DNA from: an uncultured Dorea sp.
Lineage (GTDB): Bacteria > Bacillota > Clostridia > Lachnospirales > Lachnospiraceae
DNA length: 64,000 bases
Assembly (NCBI GenBank): GCA_910578495.1
Contig: CAJTRE010000001.1
Coordinates: 1-64,000, forward strand
Reading direction: 5' to 3'
In this document: piece by piece, positions 26,103-34,457 of the stretch
How the letters are laid out: every line of letters begins with the position of its first letter
Position numbering within the stretch: position 1 is the first letter of the stretch
The notes under the pieces: model-generated
The model's database searches: none
What the model was told of the DNA's origin: nothing
The model's input: the letters and a program-made list of their open reading frames with translations, nothing else
Program-made: the position numbers and the translations under genes

Positions 26103-26214
26103 TTCCAGTGAAAATGCAGTAAAATGGTATTGTAGAAAATTATATAAAAACGACAGAGCCTTTGTAGGAGCAATCCCGCAGAGGCTTTTGTTATGTCTGG
26201 AAGGAGGTGCAGGT

Positions 26215-26601
26215 GTGCCAAGAAGACCAAAGAGTCCCTGCAGTTATCCTGGCTGTCCTAATTTAACAGAGGGTAGATATTGCAAGGAGCATGAGAAACT
26301 AATGAACCAATCCTACGAGAAGTATGGCAGAGATAAAGCTGTACGCCGTAGGTACGGAAGAGCATGGAAACGAATCCGTGACAGTTATGTTAAGGAACAT
26401 CCTTTCTGTGAGATTTGTTTTGAAAAAGGAATCATTGTTCCGGTGGATGAAGTTCATCACAAGCTGCCGCTGTCAGAGGGTGGCAATCATAACAAAGATA
26501 ATCTGATCTCTCTTTGCAAATCATGTCATGCAAAGATTCATGCCGAGCGTGGTGATTATCAAGGTGGCAAAAAACATCGAGTTTACGGATATGATGACTG
26601 A
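26215..26601 (+). CDS. HNH endonuclease next to the terminase
   Basis: The GTG start at 26215 is chosen because AAGGAGG stands eight bases upstream and the protein then begins MPRRPKSPCSYPGC. An in-frame upstream extension reaching 25987 overlaps the previous gene and lacks a site. The 128-aa product has two Cys pairs and the HNH core VDEVHHKLPLSEGGNH...NLISLCKSCHAKIH. HNH proteins beside the terminase help cut cos DNA in HK97-type phages. A candidate cos site lies right after it. Confidence 0.85.
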   Translation: MPRRPKSPCSYPGCPNLTEGRYCKEHEKLMNQSYEKYGRDKAVRRRYGRAWKRIRDSYVKEHPFCEICFEKGIIVPVDEVHHKLPLSEGGNHNKDNLISLCKSCHAKIHAERGDYQGGKKHRVYGYDD

Positions 26602-26660
26602 CCCCAGGGGCGGTCAAAATCTCTGACACCGGGACCACCGGGGAACGGCGTGGGGTCTTA
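26596..26660. other. Candidate cos (packaging) site
   Basis: A strikingly GC-rich stretch in an AT-rich genome: CCCCAGGGGCGGTC, then CTCTGACACCGGGACCACC, then GGGGAACGGCGTGGGGTC. It lies between the HNH gene and the terminase small subunit, where cos sites of HNH-type phages are found. The cleavage position cannot be read. Confidence 0.5.
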
Positions 26661-26709
26661 CGTGTAAAAAAGGCGAAATCAAAAGGGTAATAAAGGAGGG
26701 ACATGAGAC

Positions 26710-27261
26710 GTGCCTACAAAATCAAATAACATAGGTGGCCGTGGCGGTGCCAGACCTGGTGCCGGACGTAAGAAATCGGCTGTCAAAGAAAAAGCAAATA
26801 ACGGAAATCCGGGCGGAAGAAAATTAGAAGTTCTGGATATCCCGGAAGTAGAAGGTGTGGAGATGCCAAAGCCACATGATTTCTTATCGGCCGAACAGCG
26901 TGACGGTTCGCAGCTGCAGGCATCCGAGATTTATGAAGAAACATGGCAGTGGCTTAAGAAAATAGGATGTGCAAGCAAGGTATCGACACAGCTGATTGAG
27001 CGATATGCAATGTGTTCTGCTCGTTGGATTCAGTGTGAAGAGATGACAAATAAGCTGGGATTTCTTTCCAAGCATCCGACCACACAGAAACCAATCCCAT
27101 CTCCGTTTATCAATATCGGCATCAACTATATGAACCAAGCCGTAAGGCTGTGGAATGAAATATTTCAGATTGTCAAAGAGAACTGCAGTACCGATTATGA
27201 CGATGCAGCTCCACAAGACGATTTGATGGAACGTTTGCTCAGGGCAAGGGAAGGAAGGTAA
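26710..27261 (+). CDS. terS: Terminase small subunit, P27 family
   Basis: This 183-aa protein starts at GTG with AAAGGAGGG ten bases upstream. The N-terminus GGRGGARPGAGRKK is a basic DNA-binding tail common in terminase small subunits. The helical core (ASEIYEETWQWLKKIGC, IERYAMCSARWIQCEE) and the segment PIPSPFINIGINYMNQA match the P27 family. It recognises phage DNA for packaging. The large subunit is 5.6 kb downstream, separated by methylation genes, which is unusual spacing but known in this phage group. Confidence 0.85.
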   Translation: MPTKSNNIGGRGGARPGAGRKKSAVKEKANNGNPGGRKLEVLDIPEVEGVEMPKPHDFLSAEQRDGSQLQASEIYEETWQWLKKIGCASKVSTQLIERYAMCSARWIQCEEMTNKLGFLSKHPTTQKPIPSPFINIGINYMNQAVRLWNEIFQIVKENCSTDYDDAAPQDDLMERLLRAREGR

Positions 27262-27263
27262 AG

Positions 27264-28055
27264 ATGATAGAAAAAGTAAATCCAATGCACCCAGATAAAA
27301 TTTGTGACAGAGTAGCCGGTGCGATTGTTGACATGGCATATAAATTACATGATAATCCAAAGATTGCTGTGGAAGTACTTATCGGACATGGGTACGGACA
27401 CATCATTATTGAAACAAATGTAGATTTTGAAAAAGAAGATATTGCAATGATATTTGAACGTATCGCAGGCGGTAAGAATGAGATTCGCTGTGATATACGA
27501 ATTTATCCGCAGGACGAGCATCTTTCAAAAAATCAAGAGGACAAAATACGCTGTGGTGATAATGGCATCTTTAAGGGAATGCCGCTAACGGATGAACAGA
27601 AAGAATTGTCTAAGATTGCAAGAGAAATCTACACTTCTTATCCGTTTGATGGAAAGTACATTCTTGATGGTGACCGTCTTATCATCTGCCAGAGCAATGC
27701 AAAAACTACAGATTTGAAATGCACATATCCAAACGCTGAAGTAAATCCACTTGGCGATTGGACTGGCGGCACAAATGTAGATACCGGAGCAACAAACAGA
27801 AAACTTGGTTCTGATATGGCTGATTCAATTACAGGCGGTGGCCTTCATGGGAAAGACCTATCCAAGGCTGATGTGTCCGTTAATATCTATGCTTTCTTAA
27901 AAGCACAGATTACAGGTAAACCTGTGCAGCTTGCCTGTGCGATTGGTGATGAGTTTATTGACGGCAGACCTTATTCTGAAATCGTGGAAATCGCAAGAGA
28001 ATATATTCATTCCATCGGTGGATTTGAAAAGTTCGCTGAGTGGGGATTGTTTTAG
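27264..28055 (+). CDS. metK-like: Short S-adenosylmethionine synthetase
   Basis: This 263-aa protein shows MetK signatures: HPDKICDRVAGAIVD near residue 9, GDNGIFKG near 99, and TGATNRKLGSDMADSITGGG then LHGKDLSKADVS near 175-205. The last corresponds to the GGGAFSGKDPTKVDRS loop of cellular enzymes. It makes SAM from methionine and ATP. At 263 aa it is far shorter than the roughly 390-aa cellular enzyme, yet most catalytic blocks are visible. It begins two bases after the terminase small subunit and stands directly before two DNA methyltransferases that consume SAM. Confidence 0.82.
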   Translation: MIEKVNPMHPDKICDRVAGAIVDMAYKLHDNPKIAVEVLIGHGYGHIIIETNVDFEKEDIAMIFERIAGGKNEIRCDIRIYPQDEHLSKNQEDKIRCGDNGIFKGMPLTDEQKELSKIAREIYTSYPFDGKYILDGDRLIICQSNAKTTDLKCTYPNAEVNPLGDWTGGTNVDTGATNRKLGSDMADSITGGGLHGKDLSKADVSVNIYAFLKAQITGKPVQLACAIGDEFIDGRPYSEIVEIAREYIHSIGGFEKFAEWGLF

Positions 28056-28064
28056 GAGGCAGCT

Positions 28065-29333
28065 ATGAGCAAGACAACAACAGAAATGCAGCTTGTAGCT
28101 GTAACAAAACTTATTCCTTATGTAAATAATGCAAGAACTCACTCTGCAGAACAGATTATGAAGCTTCGCTCCTCTTTACGTGAGTTTGGTTTTATCAATC
28201 CGGTCATTATCGACAGAGACTATAACGTGATTGCCGGACATGGAAGAATCATGGCTGCCAAAGAAGAAGGAATCAAAGAAGTACCATGTGTATTTGTAGA
28301 TTACCTTACCGAGGCACAAAAGAAAGCCTACATTCTTGCAGATAACCGAATGGCAATGGATGCAGGCTGGGATGAAGAACTATTAAGAGTTGAAATCGAG
28401 GCTTTGCAAGATGCTGATTTTGATATTGGACTCACAGGATTTGATGAAAATGACCTTGCTGATTTATTTGGAAATGATGATACATCCGATGTAAAAGATG
28501 ATGAGTATGATTTGTCTGTCGCACTTGAAAAAGCTGCTTTTGTAGAAAAGGGAGATATCTGGACGGTTGGCAGGCATAGACTTATGTGCGGAGATGCTAC
28601 ATCAATTGAAGATGTGGATGCACTTATGGACGGTAAGAAAGCCAATCTTGTGATTACAGATCCTCCATACAATGTTGCCTTTGAAAGTTCAGATGGACTT
28701 TCCATCAAGAACGATAAAATGGCAAATGATAAGTTCTATGAGTTTTTGCTGTCTGCATTTAAGAATATGGCAAACCATCTTGAAAGCGGTGGCTCTGCTT
28801 ATGTATTTCATGCAGATACAGAAGGTTTGAATTTCAGAAGAGCCTTCATTGACGCTGGATTTCATTTAAGTGGATGTTGTATTTGGGTAAAGAACTCGCT
28901 TGTTCTTGGAAGAAGTGATTATCAGTGGCAGCACGAACCTGTGCTATATGGATTCTTACCCGGTAAACATTACTGGAGCAAGGCGGCAGGCAGAAGTCAG
29001 ACTACGATTTGGAACTTCGATAAGCCAAAGAAAAACAAAAATCATCCGACTTCTAAGCCATTAGATTTACTTGCTTATCCTGTGGGCAATTCAAGTCGAG
29101 AGAATGCTATTATTATCGATACTTTTGGTGGTAGTGGCTCAACCCTTATGACCTGTGAAAAAACAAACCGTATCTGTTATACGATGGAACTTGATGAAAA
29201 GTACGCATCGGTTATCTTACGAAGATATGTGGAAGATACGGGTGATGCAGAGAATGTATTCGTTATTAGAAACGGAGAGAAACTTGCTTACTCCGACCTT
29301 GTAAAAGAGGTGGAGGGAGCGGATGGAGAATAA
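28065..29333 (+). CDS. ParB-domain / DNA N-methyltransferase fusion (beta class)
   Basis: Residues about 8-95 are a ParB/Srx-like domain (LIPYVNNARTHSAEQIMKLR, VIAGHGRIMAAKE). A DNA methyltransferase follows, with catalytic DPPYN near 200 and the SAM-binding FGGSGST near 354. Motif IV before motif I defines the beta class, which methylates adenine N6 or cytosine N4. Such fusions are common in Firmicutes phages and modify phage DNA before packaging, which protects it from host restriction. It lies 9 bp after metK and overlaps the next methyltransferase by 11 bp. Confidence 0.88.
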   Translation: MSKTTTEMQLVAVTKLIPYVNNARTHSAEQIMKLRSSLREFGFINPVIIDRDYNVIAGHGRIMAAKEEGIKEVPCVFVDYLTEAQKKAYILADNRMAMDAGWDEELLRVEIEALQDADFDIGLTGFDENDLADLFGNDDTSDVKDDEYDLSVALEKAAFVEKGDIWTVGRHRLMCGDATSIEDVDALMDGKKANLVITDPPYNVAFESSDGLSIKNDKMANDKFYEFLLSAFKNMANHLESGGSAYVFHADTEGLNFRRAFIDAGFHLSGCCIWVKNSLVLGRSDYQWQHEPVLYGFLPGKHYWSKAAGRSQTTIWNFDKPKKNKNHPTSKPLDLLAYPVGNSSRENAIIIDTFGGSGSTLMTCEKTNRICYTMELDEKYASVILRRYVEDTGDAENVFVIRNGEKLAYSDLVKEVEGADGE

Positions 29334-31170
29334 CAATTTAACACTTGGGAGTCTGTTTGATGGTTCAGGTGGATTTCCTTTAGGAGGCTTGATTTCCGGT
29401 ATTACCCCTTTGTGGGCATCGGAGATTGAGCCTTTTCCTATTCGTGTAACAACGAAAAGACTGCCGCAGGTAAAACACTATGGAGATATCTCTAAGATGA
29501 ACGGAGCAGATTTGAAACCTGTCGATATCATTACCTTTGGCAGTCCATGCCAGGATATGAGTATTGCGGGCAAGCGTGACGGCTTATCCGGTTCCCGTTC
29601 TTCCCTGTTTTATGAGGCAGTCAGAATCATAAAAGAAATGAGGTGTAAGACAAATGGACAAAAACCAAGATTTATCGTCTGGGAAAATGTCCCCGGAGCA
29701 TTTAGCTCCAACAAAGGCGAAGACTTCCGTGCGGTTCTCGAAGAGGTCTGCAAAATCAAAGACGAATCAGTGTCAGTGCCTAAACCTACAAAGTGGAACA
29801 GCGCAGGAAAGATCATGGGAGATGGTTACTCCGTTGCCTGGAGACAGTTTGATGCTCAGTTTTGGGGAGTACCCCAGAGAAGAAAACGTATCTACCTTGT
29901 CGCAGATTTTGCAGATTGGTGTGCCGGAAAAATATTATTTGAGTCAGAAGGCTTGTCTGGGTATTCTCCGAAGAGCATCCGTTCGTGGCAAAGTTCTGCC
30001 GCCACTTCTTCAGAAAGCACTGGAGATGCAGGCATCGGCTTAATGTTTGAAAACCACGGACAAGACAGCAGATACACAGGGCCACTTGATGTATCACAGA
30101 CAGTTTTATCAACCTATGGAACTGGTGGCAATAATCAGCCGTTTATTGTGGAAGATGTGAAAAGTTTTGATGTAAGACTAACCTCCGAAGGTACAAGAAA
30201 TGCAAGAAATAATGTATATGAAACAGATACATCAAGAACCATTGATACCGGCGGTAATTTTCCGGACTCCAATCAAGGCGGAGTGGCAGTAGTTGCTTAT
30301 GGCATCTGTTCCAAGGACAGCAATTCCATGAAATCAGATAATCCGAACAGCGGATTTTATGAAGCAGATACAAGCAGAACGATTGATGGCAATGGCGGAA
30401 ATCCTGTCTGCAATCAGGGCGGTATTGCTGTAATTGAAGGAAACGGTACTCGTCCTTCTCATAAGGGTGACGGGTACAAGGAATCGGATGTCATGTACAC
30501 GCTGAATGCGACAGAACAGCACGCAGTGGCATTTGCAGATGTTCATGCAACCTTATCTGCTAATGACGGACCTAAAGGACCATCTTCTCAGATGTTAGGA
30601 ACTCCGGAAGAAAACTTTGTCGGAGAACCTGCCTATGGTATCGGCAGACCTGCTATGAACCAAGGCTACAATGCAAAGTTCAGTTTTCAGATTGAAGAGG
30701 AAGTTGAGCCGACTATTGTTGCTGCAGGTGCAAGTGGAGTGGCGCATCCGGTGTACTGCACAAGCAAAGCATCTTTCCATACGATTGCAGAGGAGAACCT
30801 AGCCGGAACACTGGTGGCAACGGATTACAAAGATCCTCCGATTGTAAACGAGCCAAGGTACATCGTAAGAAGACTCACGCCTACGGAATGTGCAAGACTG
30901 CAAGGGTTTCCGGATTGGTGGTGTGACGGTCTTGAAATAGAAAATCCTACAGATGAGGATATTTCTATGTGGAGAGAAATCTTTCAGACACACGCTGACG
31001 CACTCGGAAAGAAGACAAAGCCTAAGTCTGATAATCAAATCAGAAAATGGCTTAAGAATTCACATTCGGATTCAGCGGAATATAAGATGTGGGGCAATGG
31101 TGTGGCACTTCCTAATGTTGTATTTGTGCTTTCCGGCATAGCCTATTATGCACAAAAGGAAGCAGAATAA
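29323..31170 (+). CDS. DNA (cytosine-5) methyltransferase with repeat-containing target domain
   Basis: This 615-aa protein has motif I LFDGSGGFPLGG near 11, catalytic SPCQD near 74, WENVPGAF near 124 and QRRKRIYLV near 186. The C-terminal RRLTPTECARLQGFPDWW and WGNGVALPN close the fold. The target-recognition region (about 250-420) is enlarged and contains repeated units of the type YExDTSRTID..GGN....NQGG(V/I)AV. This is a C5 methyltransferase of phage type and overlaps the previous N-methyltransferase gene. Together with metK it forms a DNA-modification cassette. Confidence 0.87.
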   Translation: MENNNLTLGSLFDGSGGFPLGGLISGITPLWASEIEPFPIRVTTKRLPQVKHYGDISKMNGADLKPVDIITFGSPCQDMSIAGKRDGLSGSRSSLFYEAVRIIKEMRCKTNGQKPRFIVWENVPGAFSSNKGEDFRAVLEEVCKIKDESVSVPKPTKWNSAGKIMGDGYSVAWRQFDAQFWGVPQRRKRIYLVADFADWCAGKILFESEGLSGYSPKSIRSWQSSAATSSESTGDAGIGLMFENHGQDSRYTGPLDVSQTVLSTYGTGGNNQPFIVEDVKSFDVRLTSEGTRNARNNVYETDTSRTIDTGGNFPDSNQGGVAVVAYGICSKDSNSMKSDNPNSGFYEADTSRTIDGNGGNPVCNQGGIAVIEGNGTRPSHKGDGYKESDVMYTLNATEQHAVAFADVHATLSANDGPKGPSSQMLGTPEENFVGEPAYGIGRPAMNQGYNAKFSFQIEEEVEPTIVAAGASGVAHPVYCTSKASFHTIAEENLAGTLVATDYKDPPIVNEPRYIVRRLTPTECARLQGFPDWWCDGLEIENPTDEDISMWREIFQTHADALGKKTKPKSDNQIRKWLKNSHSDSAEYKMWGNGVALPNVVFVLSGIAYYAQKEAE

Positions 31171-31203
31171 ATCGGTCAATATTCTACTTCGATATTCACA
31201 GAT

Positions 31204-31246
31204 ATCGCTTGATATATATGTGGTTTAGAGTGATTAATACAGTACC
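31204..31246 (+). promoter_or_regulatory. Promoter-like phage box, copy 1 (TTTAGAGTGAT)
   Basis: A GCTTGATATATATGTGG segment is followed by TTTAGAGTGAT and AGTACC, matching boxes at 32404-32447 and 52351-52390. The spacing from the first element to TTTAGAG is the same in all three. It lies upstream of the gene at 31270. Confidence 0.6.
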
Positions 31247-31269
31247 GAAAAATAAAGGAGGTACTCAGC

Positions 31270-31968
31270 ATGAGAGTAGAATTTAACAGAACAGGTGCAG
31301 AAAGGAAAGTGCTAGTTACAACCATTTCTGAAATTCTTGGAACAAAGGCAAAGTACATGGGAATGCCAACTGCGGCATATGACTTTGGAGGTCTTATCGT
31401 TGATAAGACCGGAGCATTAGAGTTTGACGAGAACGTTTTTCCAAAGGATATCAAAGATCTTTTGCAGAAACTTGCCGACAGAGGCTTTGCCGCAGAGGAT
31501 AATGAAGTATCTGAAGAGCAGGAAGAAACGCCACAGGGCGAAGATGTGGGGCTTACGGTGGCGATTCCAATTGAGCATGTTGGAGTCGGTAACCTTACAA
31601 ACCTTCTGGATGCAAAAGGTGATCTCATTAAAAAGGCACTTGGCATCAAAGATACTCCTATCGAAATTACAGAAGAAACAATTTCATTTCCTTGGTTTGA
31701 AACTCTGCCAGACTGCGATACTGCAAAAGCCTACACCGATTTCATTTCTGCACTTTGTAAAATGAGCAAGGAACAGAAGAGAATCAATGCCACGGAAAAG
31801 AAAGCCGATAATGAAAAATACGCATTCAGATGTTTCCTTTTAAGACTTGGATTTATTGGAGCGGAGTACAAGTTGGATAGAAAGATTCTGTTGCAGAACC
31901 TTGAAGGCTCATCCGCATTTAAAAATGGTGCAAAGAAGGAGGCAGCAGGCGATGAGATTTCCGAGTAA
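31270..31968 (+). CDS. Phage protein of the 'virulence-related' annotation group, function unknown
   Basis: This 232-aa protein starts MRVEFNRTGAERKVLVTTISEILGTKAKYMGMPTAAY, a conserved opening seen in Firmicutes phages just before the terminase large subunit. These are often labelled virulence-related without evidence. The middle is acidic and low complexity (near 80-95) and the C-terminal half is helical. AAAGGAGG precedes the start. It follows a promoter-like box and overlaps the next gene by 17 bp. Function unknown. Confidence 0.7.
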   Translation: MRVEFNRTGAERKVLVTTISEILGTKAKYMGMPTAAYDFGGLIVDKTGALEFDENVFPKDIKDLLQKLADRGFAAEDNEVSEEQEETPQGEDVGLTVAIPIEHVGVGNLTNLLDAKGDLIKKALGIKDTPIEITEETISFPWFETLPDCDTAKAYTDFISALCKMSKEQKRINATEKKADNEKYAFRCFLLRLGFIGAEYKLDRKILLQNLEGSSAFKNGAKKEAAGDEISE

Positions 31969-32176
31969 AGAGATTGTGGCAAAGGTACTTCAAGAATATC
32001 CGGTCGGTTGCCGAGTAGAACTTACCCATATGGATGATGTGCAGGCACCACCGATTGGAACAAAAGGAACAGTTATTGGTGTTGATGATACAGCAAGCAT
32101 TATGGTCGCTTGGGATAACGGTTCCGGCTTGAATGTGGTTTATGGAGAAGACAGATGCAGAAGGATTGAGGAATAA
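31952..32176 (+). CDS. DUF4314 protein
   Basis: This 74-aa protein starts at 31952 after AAGGAGG. It reads VGCRVELTHMDDVQAPPIG then GTKGTVIGVDDTASIMVAWDNG, the SH3-like beta domain of DUF4314. An open frame to 31847 is not used because it overlaps the previous gene and lacks a ribosome site. Function unknown; such proteins cluster with DUF5049 in phages of this group. Confidence 0.78.
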   Translation: MRFPSKEIVAKVLQEYPVGCRVELTHMDDVQAPPIGTKGTVIGVDDTASIMVAWDNGSGLNVVYGEDRCRRIEE

Positions 32177-32180
32177 GCCT

Positions 32181-32357
32181 ATGGATAAGAAGATAAAAGA
32201 ACAGATTTTATATATCAGATCCACCGGCCTTACCAATATGTTTGATGTTCCTATGGTGCAGAGACTTGCGAATGAATATGGTTTCTATGAACTTGTGGTA
32301 TTTCTGGAAGATAATCGTGCGGATTATGTCCATTTTATCCTTTACGGTGATGACTAA
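32181..32357 (+). CDS. DUF5049 protein
   Basis: This 58-aa protein starts MDKKIKEQILYIRSTGLTNMFDV and continues QRLANEYGFYELVVFLEDNR, the pattern of DUF5049. It begins four bases after the DUF4314 stop, with GAGGAATAAGCCT as the ribosome site. Likely a small helical regulatory or accessory protein. Function unknown. Confidence 0.75.
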   Translation: MDKKIKEQILYIRSTGLTNMFDVPMVQRLANEYGFYELVVFLEDNRADYVHFILYGDD

Positions 32358-32403
32358 AATACACAGATTTTTTCTGAAATAATTGTTACATATATGCCAG
32401 TAA

Positions 32404-32447
32404 TTGACTTGCTATTATGTGCTTTTAGAGTGATATATAGTACTACC
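32404..32447 (+). promoter_or_regulatory. Promoter-like phage box, copy 2
   Basis: TTGACTTG at 32404, TTTAGAGTGAT at 32424-32434 and AGTACTACC to 32447. TTGACT looks like a -35 box, and TGATAT or TATATA after TTTAGAG could be a -10 with a long spacer. Confidence 0.6.
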
Positions 32448-32478
32448 AAAAGGAAAGAAAGCAAGGAGGTACACGAAT

Positions 32479-32721
32479 ATGTGGAAAGAAGGAACAATCG
32501 GAATTCCTAAGAAGGACGGCGGATACAAGAGCGTCAAATACTGGGTGAAACATTTTGAAGAGCCTAGCGAAGACTACGGCATCAACGGTGGCAAGATTTC
32601 AAAACTCAGCCTTAAGATGGATGGCGTGTGGATTGCCAACTACGACAGAGGATGGGATATCAAGCCGACCTGCGAAGAAGCAGAACTTGCCCTTTGCATT
32701 TTGCTGAACGATTTTAATTAA
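32479..32721 (+). CDS. Small phage protein, function unknown
   Basis: This 80-aa protein starts MWKEGTIGIPKKDGGYKSVKYWVKHFEEPS and ends in a helical, Cys-containing segment (KPTCEEAELALCILLNDF). It resembles a DUF7678-type small phage protein, but I am not certain. GGAGGT is ten bases upstream. It follows a promoter-like box and precedes a terminator, so it may be a single-gene unit. Confidence 0.65.
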   Translation: MWKEGTIGIPKKDGGYKSVKYWVKHFEEPSEDYGINGGKISKLSLKMDGVWIANYDRGWDIKPTCEEAELALCILLNDFN

Positions 32722-32793
32722 AGTGAATAACGAAATGTTATCGGGAACGGAAGCTGAAAGGCTTCTGTATCTCGTATAGGAATATTTATTGTT

Positions 32794-32818
32794 GTCACCA
32801 ATGATGGTGGCTATTTTT
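32794..32818 (+). terminator. Terminator before the terminase large subunit
   Basis: GTCACC pairs with GGTGGC around AATGAT, followed by TATTTTTATTT. The stem includes one G-U pair. Confidence 0.6.
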
Positions 32819-32837
32819 ATTTACGGAGGTGGTGTGA

Positions 32838-34439
32838 TTGCGAAAACTAAAGAATTACAAACCGACAGAGTTCATGGCAAAGATCTCCCACTATGATGAA
32901 ACAATGGCAGATTATGCTGTCAGCTTTATTGAACAGCTTTGTCATACCAAAGGAACATGGGCGGGAAAGAAGTTTGAACTGATTGATTGGCAAGAGCAGA
33001 TTATAAGAGATTTGTTTGGGGTACTTAAGCCAAACGGATATCGTCAGTTTAATACAGCCTATATTGAAATACCTAAGAAACAAGGTAAGAGTGAGCTTGC
33101 AGCTGCCGTAGCACTGCTTCTTCTCTGTGGTGACGGAGAAGAAAGAGCAGAGGTTTACGGATGTGCAGCAGACAGAAACCAAGCAAAGATTGTATTTGAT
33201 GTGGCGGTTGATATGGTTAAATTCTCCCCTGCACTGATGAAGAGGGTGAAAATCCTTGAATCACAGAAAAAGATTATTTTTAAGCCAACCAATAGTTCTT
33301 ATCAAGTGCTTTCTGCCGATGTGGCCAATAAGCATGGATTTAACACACACGGTGTTATCTTTGATGAACTTCATACGCAGCCAAACAGAAAACTGTATGA
33401 TGTTATGACACAAGGTAGTGGTGATGCCAGAATGCAGCCACTGTATTTTCTGATTACTACAGCTGGAAATGATACAAATTCTATCTGTTACGAAATTCAT
33501 CAAAAGGCACTGGATATACAGGCAGGGCGAAAGATTGACCCTACCTTTTATTCTGTCATATATGGAGCAGATGAATCGGAAGATTGGACGGATCCAAAAG
33601 TTTGGGAAAAAGCCAATCCATCACTTGGCATTACAGTAGGAATTGATAAGGTTCAGGCGGCATGTGATTCAGCAAGGCAGAATCCGGGAGAGGAGAACTC
33701 TTTTAGACAGCTGAGATTGAATCAGTGGGTGAAACAATCGGTACGATGGATGCCAATGGAAAAGTGGGATGCTTGTGATTTTAAGGTTGATGAAGATGAA
33801 CTGGAAGGTCGTGTCTGCTATGGTGGTCTTGACCTATCATCTACAACCGATATCACGGCATTTGTATTGGTATTCCCGCCTACGAATGAAGAAGATAAGT
33901 ACATCATTTTGCCTTACTTTTGGGTGCCGGAAGATACGCTTGACCTAAGAGTCAGACGAGATCATGTGCCGTATGATTTGTGGGAGAGAAAAGGCTATCT
34001 GCAAACTACAGAGGGAAATGTAGTTCATTATGGGTATATTGAGCAGTTCATTGAATCGTTAGGTGAACGATTTAATATCCGAGAGATTGCTTTTGACCGT
34101 TGGGGTGCTGTTCAAATGGTACAGAACCTTGAAGGCATGGGATTTACAGTTGTTCCGTTCGGACAGGGATTTAAAGATATGAGTCCGCCGACCAAAGAAC
34201 TGATGAAGTTAGTGCTTGAAGAAAAAATCGCACATGGCGGACATCCTGTACTTAGATGGAATATGGATAACATCTTTATACGGACAGACCCTGCCGGAAA
34301 CATCAAGGCAGATAAAGAAAAATCAACAGAAAAGATAGACGGTGCTATTGCAACGATTATGGCACTGGATAGAGCAATCAGAAATGGGAATGTCAATACG
34401 GAATCTGTATACGATAACCGAGGCATTCTTTTTATTTAA
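32838..34439 (+). CDS. terL: Terminase large subunit
   Basis: This 533-aa protein begins at TTG with GGAGG eight bases upstream. The ATPase has a Walker A-like IPKKQGKSELAAAVA near 78 and Walker B GVIFDELHTQPN near 173, with the following LITTAG coupling motif. The nuclease domain has YGGLDLSSTTDITAF near 328 and acidic residues in EIAFDRWGA and EKIDGAIATIMAL. It packages DNA into capsids and cuts it. Lengths and motifs fit HK97-type cos phages. Confidence 0.92.
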   Translation: MRKLKNYKPTEFMAKISHYDETMADYAVSFIEQLCHTKGTWAGKKFELIDWQEQIIRDLFGVLKPNGYRQFNTAYIEIPKKQGKSELAAAVALLLLCGDGEERAEVYGCAADRNQAKIVFDVAVDMVKFSPALMKRVKILESQKKIIFKPTNSSYQVLSADVANKHGFNTHGVIFDELHTQPNRKLYDVMTQGSGDARMQPLYFLITTAGNDTNSICYEIHQKALDIQAGRKIDPTFYSVIYGADESEDWTDPKVWEKANPSLGITVGIDKVQAACDSARQNPGEENSFRQLRLNQWVKQSVRWMPMEKWDACDFKVDEDELEGRVCYGGLDLSSTTDITAFVLVFPPTNEEDKYIILPYFWVPEDTLDLRVRRDHVPYDLWERKGYLQTTEGNVVHYGYIEQFIESLGERFNIREIAFDRWGAVQMVQNLEGMGFTVVPFGQGFKDMSPPTKELMKLVLEEKIAHGGHPVLRWNMDNIFIRTDPAGNIKADKEKSTEKIDGAIATIMALDRAIRNGNVNTESVYDNRGILFI

Positions 34440-34457
34440 GAAGGAGCGTGAGCAGAT

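Noticed and set aside
25987..26214. Longer N-terminus for the HNH nuclease
   Set aside because: It overlaps the DUF1492 gene in another frame and has no homologous look. AAGGAGG supports GTG at 26215.
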